NCBI GenBank assembly: GCA_937897085.1 | Contig: CALCOR010000340.1 | Location: forward strand, 1-8,286 | Length of the DNA: 8,286 nucleotides | From: an uncultured euryarchaeote | GTDB taxonomy: Archaea; Thermoplasmatota; Poseidoniia; Poseidoniales; Thalassarchaeaceae | Direction: 5' to 3' | Part shown: positions 1-7,700 of the stretch, in pieces | How positions within the stretch are numbered: position 1 is the first letter of the stretch | Layout of the letters: the number at the start of each line of letters is the position of its first letter | Program-made: the position numbers and the translations under genes | The notes under the pieces: generated by a model | Seen by the model: only the letters and a program-made list of their open reading frames with translations | What the model was told of the DNA's origin: nothing | Databases searched by the model: none

Positions 1-228
1 CGTGACGTGATGGAGCAGGTGAAGTCCGGCTCGCTCGACACTGCGGCACGCTTGCTCGATAAACTCGGACCGCACATCGGCGATCGCGTTGAACTCATCT
101 TCCACGTCGGTGTGGTGCTGAAGAAACTGGAACGGGAGAATGCTCTCGCCCGCATGCTGGAAGCGGGACAGCGGCTCCACCCTGATGACGAGAATGTCGC
201 CAATGCGGTGAATTCCCTCGGCTCGTGA
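1..228 (+). CDS. C-terminal end of a helical-repeat (TPR-like) protein, partial
   Basis: The reading frame is open from the first base of the window and stops with TGA at 226-228, so this is the 3' end of a longer gene; the GTG at 7 and ATG at 10 are probably internal codons. The visible 75 residues are almost wholly helical and amphipathic. They contain short helix pairs (around SGSLDTAARLLDKLG, then a second pair ending in AGQRLHPDDENV) with the small-residue, Leu and Pro-Asp spacing seen in tetratricopeptide repeats. TPR-type repeats normally bind partner proteins; no catalytic motif is visible. The stop codon overlaps the GTG start of the next gene by four bases (GTGA), which suggests one transcript and translational coupling with the acetyltransferase-deacetylase. 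The repeat assignment is by pattern only and the full protein could carry other domains upstream. Confidence 0.6.
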   Translation, partial: RDVMEQVKSGSLDTAARLLDKLGPHIGDRVELIFHVGVVLKKLERENALARMLEAGQRLHPDDENVANAVNSLGS

Positions 229-1733
229 ATCAGTTCAGGGCGCGAGCCGAAGCCTCATCATCGAAGCGACTCCTCCTCCCAGACGTGCACCCGACTCCAA
301 CTCTCGTGGTCGATGACCAACTGCTGCTGCGCCCTGCGGATCCAGTGCACCACTCTCAGTTCTGTGTCGCGTTCAAGGCGAGCATGCCTGACGTGCTGCC
401 GGCGTTTCCGTGGTTCGAGCCAGACGTGGAGACACCTGAGCAGTTGCTGGATTACCTGCGCGAGGTCGAGCGGATGGGTCGGGCTGGAATGCTGCACCAC
501 TGGGTGATCATCGCTCGGGGAGAACAAGGCGAGACGGAGCGGTTCCTTGGTCTGGTTGCCTTCGACCGCACCACGCGCACACGCTATGGGGCATGGAACC
601 TCGGCTACTGGGTACGCTCCGATGAGACGCGAAAGGGCGTGGCATCGCGCTCGGTCGACCGTGCGCTCGAGTGGCTGGCCGGCAGCCAAGGTACCCCGTT
701 CGCGGTCGAGGTAACCGTGGACCCCGACAACGAGGCTGGGATGCTGACCGCCACTTCGATCTGCGAGCGCTGGCAGGGCCGCCGCGAGCGTTCGGGGGAT
801 GGCATCGTGGAGGTGGCCGGCGAGCAGCGTCAGCACATCACATTCCTGTTGCCGAGGCTCCCGCTTCCCAACTCCGTAGAAACTTCTGTTCGCAGCGCGG
901 TTGACGCATCCGAGTCCCGTGGACGATTCGTCTGGTTGTCCGTGGACACCGATGACCTCTGCCATCATCCGAAGGTCACTGGACACCCGAAGAGGTCGCG
1001 GTCCGGAGAGGCCGTCGGTGCCTACCAGATGAGTGACCGGTTGACGGCCGCGCTCGATGGCTTCGCCTCTTGGAGGAACGATGCCGGTAAGGGCATCGCA
1101 GTCACGCTGTTCGTCATCTCCGAGCAGCTTGACGACCCACGCTTCGCCCACCGTCTCTCCGGGTTGCTGTCTGGAGATCCGCTGCTGACGGTCGGCTGCC
1201 ACGGTATGCATCACCGCTGCTGGTCGGCATGGCCGGATGATGAGCAGGGGTTCGCCAGCATGCTCGACCATACATGTCAGCGCCTCGCTTCGTTCGCCGG
1301 CGCTAGCTGGAGGCCATGGTTCCGTGCTCCGGGTGGATACATCGCTCCTTGGATGGCGAAGCCTTTGGCCGACTCAGGAATCACGCTCGACTCGTCTGTC
1401 AATCCGACACCATTGCTGGCGCGCAAGGCAGGGCCCGGACGCGACTGGCAGGAGGTCGAGGATGCGCTGCGCGAAGCAGATGTCGTCGAGCGCTCCTGGC
1501 GCACCGCCGCCGGTCTTCCGATGTGCGGCCCGGCGCTGCGCATCCCAGTGCTGGCGCAGATCGCCAGAGGACGCTGGCGCAACTCGACCCGTCAGGCGGA
1601 GTGCGCCGACGATGCAACCCTGCTCGACCCTGACCGAGCGGTGGTCGCGCTCTACTGGCATCTGCTCGACCATGCACGGCGCGACGGACGCTGGGCTCCT
1701 CCCCTGCATTCATCTCTGCAACGGGTTCGGTAG
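225..1733 (+). CDS. GNAT acetyltransferase fused to NodB-type polysaccharide deacetylase
   Basis: The 502-residue protein has two enzyme domains. Residues about 30-210 resemble a RimJ/RimL-type GNAT N-acetyltransferase: strand FLGLVAFD (107-114), then NLGYWVRSDETRKGVAS (125-141) with the R-K-G-V-A acetyl-CoA loop, then a helix. Residues about 234-502 carry the NodB (carbohydrate esterase 4) motifs in order: SVDTDD (239-244; D241 the likely base, D244 the likely metal ligand), CHGMHH (325-330; H326 and H330 as the HxxxH metal pair), FRAPGGY (366-372) and a late His in LYWHLLDH (476-483). NodB enzymes remove N- or O-acetyl groups from glycans; GNATs add acetyl groups to amines. No signal peptide or membrane helix is seen, so a cytoplasmic amino-sugar or glycan precursor is a reasonable but unproven substrate. 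The GTG start overlapping the upstream TGA is the only start in the open frame before residue 21 (next GTG at 285). Substrate and true bifunctionality are unknown. Confidence 0.8.
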   Translation: MNQFRARAEASSSKRLLLPDVHPTPTLVVDDQLLLRPADPVHHSQFCVAFKASMPDVLPAFPWFEPDVETPEQLLDYLREVERMGRAGMLHHWVIIARGEQGETERFLGLVAFDRTTRTRYGAWNLGYWVRSDETRKGVASRSVDRALEWLAGSQGTPFAVEVTVDPDNEAGMLTATSICERWQGRRERSGDGIVEVAGEQRQHITFLLPRLPLPNSVETSVRSAVDASESRGRFVWLSVDTDDLCHHPKVTGHPKRSRSGEAVGAYQMSDRLTAALDGFASWRNDAGKGIAVTLFVISEQLDDPRFAHRLSGLLSGDPLLTVGCHGMHHRCWSAWPDDEQGFASMLDHTCQRLASFAGASWRPWFRAPGGYIAPWMAKPLADSGITLDSSVNPTPLLARKAGPGRDWQEVEDALREADVVERSWRTAAGLPMCGPALRIPVLAQIARGRWRNSTRQAECADDATLLDPDRAVVALYWHLLDHARRDGRWAPPLHSSLQRVR

Positions 1734-1797
1734 TCGAGAATTAGGCTGGCTCTCGCTCGCTAACCTGCTGTCGTAGATAGCAATAGGCAGAGGAACC

Positions 1798-1805
1798 GAT
1801 ATAAT
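1798..1805 (+). promoter_or_regulatory. TATA-box-like element upstream of korA
   Basis: The AT-rich octamer GATATAAT lies in an otherwise GC-rich stretch and is preceded by purine-rich AGAGGAA (1789-1795), which could serve as a BRE. Archaeal transcription normally starts about 24-27 bases downstream of the TATA centre, which predicts a start near 1826-1830. That would leave a leader of roughly 50 bases before the korA start chosen here and would exclude the upstream ATG at 1814. It is supported by motif and position only. Confidence 0.45.
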
Positions 1806-1882
1806 GGGCGGGCATGTCGACCGGATTCCCCACTGTGGGGTGCACCAGCAGCACATTGAGAGTCTGGGTTGGGTGGATGAAG

Positions 1883-3661
1883 ATGACAGGATTCGACTTC
1901 GTGCTCAGCATCGGTGGTGCTGCCGGACAGGGTATCGCGACCCCGGGGAACATCCTAGCCAGGATGTGTGCTCGCCGTGGCATCCACATGTATGCCTACA
2001 ATGCCTACCAGTCAATCATCCGCGGTGGCCACTCCTTCCTCACCGTGAGGATGAGCGATGTCGAGCGCCGAACCCACGGGAATGAGATCGATCTGCTCAT
2101 CTGCCTCAATCAGGACACGATGGACAGGCACTTGGAGCACATGGCAGCCGGCACCTCGGTCATCTTCAACAGCGACACGATCACTCCCGGAGATGCTGCA
2201 GATGGTGTGCAATTCTGCCCGATGGGGGTCGGCGAGCTAGCCGGTAAGGGTGCCAACAAACTGATGCAGAACACGGTGGCGCTCGCCGTCGCCTGCCAAC
2301 TCATGGGGGTCGAGTTCGAGGCTATCGAGGACGTGCTCAAATTCCAGTTCTCAGGCAAGAGCCCGGAGATTGCCGAAGAGAACGTACGCGTGGCGCAGGC
2401 AGCCTACGACCACTCGACCGCTACTTTCGAGCCCGCCTCACAGCAGATGCCACCCACCTCCACACCGCTGGCCGTATGGCGGGGCAACGACGCCTTCGCC
2501 ATGGCTGCCGCCGGCGCCGGTGTCAAGTTCTACTGCGCCTATCCGATGAGCCCCTCGACCGGCATCTTGCATTGGATGGCCGCAAACGGCCGCGAACTGG
2601 GAATCATGGTGCGCCAGGTCGAGGACGAGATCAGCGTCATCTGCATGACCATCGGAGCGGCGCACGCAGGCTGCCGCTCGATGTGCGCCACCTCGGGCGG
2701 CGGATTCGCGCTGATGACCGAGGCGGTCGGCGCAGCCGGCATGATGGAGATTCCCATTGTCATCGTCAACGCGCAGCGCGCCGGTCCCTCGACCGGTGTG
2801 CCCACCAAGACCGAGCAGGGCGACCTATGGCAGGGGCTCGGCGCCAGTCAGGGAGACTTCCCCAAACTCATCCACGCACCGACCAGCCCACTCGACGGCT
2901 TCCAGACCATCCCCACAGTGTTCAACCTCGCCGAGAAGTACCAGCTGCCGGCGATGATCCTCTCCGACCTCTTGATCTCTGACGAGACGGCCACCGTAGA
3001 CCCCGCTCTGCTCGACATGCACCCCGATATCGACCGCGCCGGCCTGATCATGGAAGCGGGTGACGAGGCAGGTTCCTACGAGCGCTACAAGTTCACCGAA
3101 AGCGGCATCTCTCCGCGCGCCCTTCCCGGCCTTCCCGGCTACGAACACGTGGTCGCCACCGACGAGCACATGCCCGACGGCGTGCTCATCAGCGACGAGT
3201 TCACCCACCCGCACAAACGCCGCGCCATGCTTGAGAAGCGCCAGCGCAAGATGGACGGCCTGCTCGCTGAACTCCCTCCCCCGAGAATCGTGGGAGACCC
3301 TGATGCGGAGGTCACTCTGGTCGGCTGGGGCTCCACAGAGGGCGTCATCCAAGAGGGAATCGAGCAGTTGGCGGAACAAGGCATCACCGCCAACCACCTG
3401 CACTTCACGTGGATCGTCCCCTTCCATGCGGACGAGGCCAACGCACTGTTGGAATCATGCAAGCACACCATCATAATCGAGAACAACTACACCGGTCTGT
3501 TCCACCGCTATCTGCGCAGTGAGACCGGCTTCACGGTGGACGGCCACATCCGTAAGTACGACGGCGAGCCGTTCAAGCCGAAGCACATAGTGGCGTGTGT
3601 GCAGGAGCAACTTGCGGGCGCGGATGAAGTGAGTGTTCCCTACGAGGAAATAATTGTCTGA
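1883..3661 (+). CDS. korA: 2-oxoacid:ferredoxin oxidoreductase, fused gamma-alpha subunit
   Basis: This is the large subunit of a CoA-dependent 2-oxoacid:ferredoxin oxidoreductase, which oxidatively decarboxylates a 2-oxoacid to acyl-CoA and reduces ferredoxin in the cytoplasm. Numbering from the ATG at 1883 (592 residues), the gamma domain spans about 3-170 with GGAAGQGI (11-18). The alpha (pyrimidine-binding) domain starts near 195 with YPMSPST (220-226; usually YPITP), RQVEDE (244-249), TSGGG (270-274), QRAGPSTGVPT (298-308) followed by QGDL (312-315), and ENNYTG (533-538) near the C-terminus. R299 and T308 have the spacing of the substrate-binding Arg/Thr pair described in the Sulfolobus enzyme. 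The frame extends upstream to an ATG at 1814, but the 23 extra residues do not resemble the family; the ATG at 1883 has GGTGG six bases upstream and suits the TATA position. ATG 1877 is an alternative. It forms an operon with korB. Whether 2-oxoglutarate, pyruvate or a broader range is used cannot be decided here, so the symbol is provisional. Confidence 0.93.
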   Translation: MTGFDFVLSIGGAAGQGIATPGNILARMCARRGIHMYAYNAYQSIIRGGHSFLTVRMSDVERRTHGNEIDLLICLNQDTMDRHLEHMAAGTSVIFNSDTITPGDAADGVQFCPMGVGELAGKGANKLMQNTVALAVACQLMGVEFEAIEDVLKFQFSGKSPEIAEENVRVAQAAYDHSTATFEPASQQMPPTSTPLAVWRGNDAFAMAAAGAGVKFYCAYPMSPSTGILHWMAANGRELGIMVRQVEDEISVICMTIGAAHAGCRSMCATSGGGFALMTEAVGAAGMMEIPIVIVNAQRAGPSTGVPTKTEQGDLWQGLGASQGDFPKLIHAPTSPLDGFQTIPTVFNLAEKYQLPAMILSDLLISDETATVDPALLDMHPDIDRAGLIMEAGDEAGSYERYKFTESGISPRALPGLPGYEHVVATDEHMPDGVLISDEFTHPHKRRAMLEKRQRKMDGLLAELPPPRIVGDPDAEVTLVGWGSTEGVIQEGIEQLAEQGITANHLHFTWIVPFHADEANALLESCKHTIIIENNYTGLFHRYLRSETGFTVDGHIRKYDGEPFKPKHIVACVQEQLAGADEVSVPYEEIIV

Positions 3662-3667
3662 GGTGAT
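3661..3667 (+). promoter_or_regulatory. Ribosome binding site of korB
   Basis: AGGTGAT is a strong match to the archaeal Shine-Dalgarno sequence (complement of the 16S 3' end) and directly follows the korA stop codon, sharing its last base. It stands 3 bases before the ATG at 3671 and 6 bases before the in-frame GTG at 3674, so the true start may be the GTG, one codon later. It indicates that korB is translated from the korA transcript. Confidence 0.7.
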
Positions 3668-3670
3668 GAT

Positions 3671-4564
3671 ATGGTGACCGGCGAGCAACTTCCGCAACTG
3701 ACGGCGAAGGATTTCAAGGGCAAGGTGGACCCCGACTGGTGTCCTGGATGCGGTGACTTCGGAGTACTCTCAGGGCTTCAGCGCGCGGTCGCGGAACTCG
3801 GCCTGCAACCACACCAACTGCTGACCATAAGTGGAATCGGATGCTCCTCCAACTTCCCCGGATTCTTCAACTGCTTCGGGATGCACACACTGCACGGGCG
3901 CTCTCTCCCCCACGCCACGGGTGCGAAACTAGCCAATCACGAGATGACCGTCATCGTGACCGGAGGGGACGGAGACGGCTACGGCATCGGCGGCAATCAC
4001 TTCACTCACACAAGCCGACGCAATCTCGACATCCTCTACATCGTGATGGACAACCAGATCTACGGACTCACCACCGGCCAACTATCGCCGACGAGCGAAC
4101 TCGGGATGAAAACCAAGAGTTCACCCCACGGCAGCATCGAGCTTCCGATCAATCCCATCGCCAGTGCGATCACCTCCGGTGCGACCTGGGTGGCGCGTGG
4201 ATACACCGGGAACATCAAGCAACTGATCTCGCTGATGAAGGCGGGCATCGAGCACAAGGGATTCGCACTCCTCGATGTCTTCTCTCCGTGTGTGACGTTC
4301 AACAAGGTGAACACCTACCAGTTCTTCCGGCCGCGAGTCCAGCCGCTAGAGGATATCGACCATGATTCCAGTGATTGGAAGGCGGGCATCGAGAAGGCGA
4401 TGGTCTGGGGTGAGGATATTCACACCGGGCTGTTCTTCGAGACCGACGCGCGACCCACTCTGGGAGAGCAGGAACCAGTGCTCGACGAAGGTGGCCCGCT
4501 CGGCTACAGGGACCTCGGTCTCAGCAAGGAAGAGACCGAGCGCATCATCTCGCGCATGATGTGA
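3671..4564 (+). CDS. korB: 2-oxoacid:ferredoxin oxidoreductase, beta subunit
   Basis: This is the thiamine diphosphate and [4Fe-4S] subunit that completes the enzyme with the gamma-alpha subunit encoded 9 bases upstream. The 297 residues are a normal length. The iron-sulfur ligands are visible: C24 and C27 in WCPGC, C58 in GIGCSS and C207 in SPCVTFN, in the same arrangement as in the archaeal two-subunit enzymes. The ThDP/Mg site is GGDGDGYGIGGNH (98-110) with MDNQIYGLTTGQ (126-137) completing the pattern. The motif HGRSLPHATGAKLAN (75-89) is typical of the family. The residue after CSS is Asn61; in the Sulfolobus enzyme a Lys stands there and is reported to influence substrate choice, so substrate range should not be copied over without checking. 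No ferredoxin-like delta domain is fused or adjacent, so electrons must go to a separate ferredoxin. The 3' end overlaps a predicted hairpin. Confidence 0.95.
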   Translation: MVTGEQLPQLTAKDFKGKVDPDWCPGCGDFGVLSGLQRAVAELGLQPHQLLTISGIGCSSNFPGFFNCFGMHTLHGRSLPHATGAKLANHEMTVIVTGGDGDGYGIGGNHFTHTSRRNLDILYIVMDNQIYGLTTGQLSPTSELGMKTKSSPHGSIELPINPIASAITSGATWVARGYTGNIKQLISLMKAGIEHKGFALLDVFSPCVTFNKVNTYQFFRPRVQPLEDIDHDSSDWKAGIEKAMVWGEDIHTGLFFETDARPTLGEQEPVLDEGGPLGYRDLGLSKEETERIISRMM

Positions 4565-4598
4565 AAACAGCCCCGAAAAGTGATTTCGGCGTGTTTTC
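4563..4598 (+). terminator. Two-tier hairpin at the korB stop, probable 3' end of the kor operon
   Basis: Two nested inverted repeats are present: an outer GAAAAC (4563-4568) with GTTTTC (4593-4598), and an inner CCGAAA (4573-4578) with TTTCGG (4584-4589) around a five-base loop. The A at 4569 can also pair with the T at 4592. The outer arm starts inside the TGA stop codon, and the descending arm contains a TTTT run. This fits an intrinsic terminator or a 3'-end stabilising structure; function is inferred from position. Confidence 0.5.
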
Positions 4599-4615
4599 GT
4601 ACGGGATTCCCCAGC

Positions 4616-4631
4616 GCGCGAGCGCTCGCGC
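4616..4631. repeat. Perfect 16-base GC-rich palindrome
   Basis: GCGCGAGCGCTCGCGC is a perfect inverted repeat with its centre between 4623 and 4624. It has no loop, so it reads more like a site for a dimeric DNA-binding protein than an RNA hairpin, although it could also fold. It lies between the kor operon and the surface protein gene, about 130 bases before the latter's start. No known operator is recognised. Confidence 0.5.
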
Positions 4632-4675
4632 CCGAGGAACGCCGCACTGCGAATGATTCTGAAGGCTGAAAATGC

Positions 4676-4691
4676 TTGAATCATGGTTCAA
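4676..4691. promoter_or_regulatory. Near-perfect 16-base palindrome, candidate operator
   Basis: TTGAATCATGGTTCAA pairs at seven of eight positions (only T4681 against G4686 fails). It lies about 65-80 bases upstream of the surface protein start, just upstream of the AT-rich stretch where a promoter would be expected. The symmetry suggests a homodimeric regulator. No regulator family is recognised and there is no second copy in the window. Confidence 0.35.
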
Positions 4692-4757
4692 AACGGCATA
4701 GTCTACCAATAATCCCCCCCACTTTCTTCATACATGGTCCTCCTGTGGGGTTGTGCT

Positions 4758-7700
4758 ATGAGGACACGTTGTGTACTGCCCTTGTTGATGACGGCGCTCA
4801 TGCTGTTCAGCATCTCTGTGATGCTGGTCGAAGCGCCTGAGGATGTGAATGAAGAGACGGATAATGCCCTCCAGATGGAGGATGTGGTGTATCGCGCAGG
4901 CGACCCTGGACACATCGTGTTCAGTCAGTACATCACCTCTGACAACTGTGGTTATTGCATGAGTTACGGCTCACCTGCGCACAAGAAATTGAAGAATGAC
5001 TGGGGTGACAAGTACACCTATGTCTCGTTGCATTCGGCCAGTTACGGTAACACTGCCGATCAGGAATCAGGCAATGTCAACCCGATCCTCGCGGTCTCTC
5101 ACCTAGGTGAGAGCGGCGGTGCTCCGAAGACCTCGTTCGGCGACGCCCACACCGGGTCGGGCAGTTACTTCATGACGGGTTGCGGCACCAACACCTGCTG
5201 GGACTCCGGCTTCAGTTCCGGTGGCCGAACTCACAGTTCGTACGCTGACTACTCACTCGGGGTAGGCCAGAGCGACAACGGCGACGGCACCTCGACCATC
5301 GATATCAGCGTCGATTACGTCGGCGTCGGCACTGCACCGCTCTCGAGTTACACGATCTACGCGGCGGTCACCGAGAAAACGTGCCACTCGCACGCCTACA
5401 CTGACGGCACCAAGGGCGGCCACTGCTGGGAGGCATGGCTGCTCAACAACGGCGCCTATGTGTCCAACAGCGGAAACGTCGGCGGCGGCACCGGATTCGA
5501 GACAGTCTCGCTTGCCAGTGGAACTGCCAGTGCCAGTTGGACCGTACCCAACACTCTGGTAGGACAAGGAGTGAGCAACATGCTCACCGTCGCCGCTCTC
5601 TACAGTGGCTGGAGCACCAGCAACGCCAACGCCGATGTGTTCGCAGCTGCGGACAGTTCGATGAACCCGATGGACCTCGGGATGGAGCAGTTCACCGTCA
5701 CCAATCGAGACCACAATTCCAACGGATTCATCCCCGGTGACATTCTGTCACTTGAGGCGACTGTCAAGAACACAGGCGCTGAGGACTACAGCGCTGGCGG
5801 CGACGTCGCGCTCTATCACGTGACAGGCATGAACACCGAGACTCTGATTGGTCAGAGTGCCTCGCTGAACAACCTCATTCAGGGTGCGACCCAGACCATC
5901 AACGCCGAGTTCGATACCAGCAGCATCACCGCCGTCTCAAGCGGCAGCAGCACCTTCCGTGCCAAGCTGATCAATACCAACGGCGAGCGGACCACGGGGA
6001 ACAACATCGCCACGTCCTACATGTCACACGACGTCGCACCCGATGTCCTGAGCCAACCCAGTTCCAACAGCAACGGCGAGATCGATCGGGGCGACTCAAT
6101 AGATTTCGAGGTACACTGGAACGCTAACGACGTGGTCTCTCAGCCGTGGCTGGCGAGCGGTGCGCTGGAGGTGACCCCGAGTGGTCAGGGTCTCTGGTCC
6201 GATGACTGGGTGGGTACTCCTACCCTCATCGGTAACGGCACCGGTAACGAGCAACTGGTATTCACGGTATTACCGCCGAACACTGCATCCAGCGGTGATT
6301 ACGATGTGCGCGCCATGGTCACGGATGCACGCAATCAGGCCAGCGGCTGGTCGCCGACGTGGGACGGTGCCTTCACGCTGATGAATGGCCTTCCGATTGT
6401 GGTAAATCCGAACACGCCTCCTGGAGAGGTTCCCGGTTCGTGTCCAGACTATCCCGGACAACCGACGGTGAAGGTGGACATGGTCGAGCAGATCGACATG
6501 CGCGGCCTGGTGTGCGACGCTGAGACACCACTCAGCCAACTGCTGATTACTTCCAACAACCCTTCCTTCCTGGGATGGTACCCTGCGTCACAGATTATCG
6601 AGGTGCAGTTTGGTGAAGTTGCCCGCAATCAACAGGGCGAGGTCATCCCACAGGGATTGCAGTTGAGCATCACTGACCCAGAGGACGAGAACATGGGCTC
6701 GCTCAGCGTGATGGTCATCGAGAACGGCGCACCGCGCTGGGCACAGTTGCCGTCTCGCTCCTTCGATGAAGGCGGCTCTGACTCGATGATGCTCACTGAG
6801 TATCTCTCGGACACCGATGAGAACGGGGATGAGGCGAACCGGATGGGCTTGACCGTCTCGGTCGCCAGCATCGAGGACCCAACACTCGTCGAAGCCTCGG
6901 TCAGCGGACACACGCTGAACATCCGCTCGGTCGACGATGATAACTTCGGCAGCACGACGATCACGCTGCGCGCCACGGACGCCGATGGCCGCTACACCGA
7001 CACCCAGTTGATGGTGATAGTGAACAACGTCAACGACGCACCTGTGCTCGACGTCTCGTCGCTTTCCGATGTGCGCCTGAAGGCGGCCGACCCTGATGAT
7101 GCAGAGGTGGGCAAGTTCGTCTTCGATGTTGGCGCCAACTTGGTGGACATCGACGACGAGGTCGATTTGATGTTCGTCACCGCGGTGTGCGACACCTGGT
7201 ATGTTGGCTCGTACTACAATCCGATCAGCGGACTGCTCACGGCTCGCTGGGAAGATACTGGCACGCACACGCTGATCATCGTTGTCGAGGACTCGCACGG
7301 CGCCGAGAACAGTTACTACATCACAATCGAAATCATCGATGTCCTGCCGCTGGTCTGGTCGAATAACGCCGAGTCCGGTGACCTGATGGAGGAGGCGACT
7401 GACCTCTACGTCGGCGACAACCCATCTGCGACGCTCAGTTACCATGGAGCCGATGACCTCAGCAATATCCAGATCATCTGGAACATCTGCAACTCCGACA
7501 CAGGCATCTGCACTGACTTCGGCGAGGAGCAGCCGACCCAGCAGCAACTCGAGAGCGGGTTCAACTTCACCGCCACCAAGACCTCCACGGTCGGCGGCCT
7601 GCTGTTCCACGACTACATCACCTACTGGGTCCAGGCAGTCGACCAGGATGGCTTCGACCGACGCACGGTCGATGACCCGAAGTACGTCATCACCGAAGAG

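Noticed and set aside
258..1271. Long open frame on the minus strand (337 codons)
   Set aside because: It lies wholly inside the acetyltransferase-deacetylase gene, whose plus-strand frame carries clear family motifs. The minus-strand translation is Arg/His/Val-rich with no recognisable domain; GC-rich DNA commonly gives such shadows.
1735..1755. Weak inverted repeat CGAGA/TCTCG just after the deacetylase stop, as a terminator
   Set aside because: The stem is only five pairs with an 11-base loop and no T run follows; it is within chance expectation.
1814..1882. N-terminal extension of KorA from ATG 1814
   Set aside because: It precedes the transcript start predicted from the TATA-like element, does not resemble the family, and is not needed for the gamma domain.
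2825..3427. Minus-strand open frame of 200 codons opposite korA
   Set aside because: The plus strand codes for conserved oxidoreductase motifs across the whole stretch; the antisense translation shows none.
6588..7610. Long open frame on the minus strand (340 codons)
   Set aside because: It is antisense to the surface protein gene. Its composition (Asp/Val/Arg repeats) is the mirror of Asp- and Thr-rich codons in the real frame, and no family is recognised.
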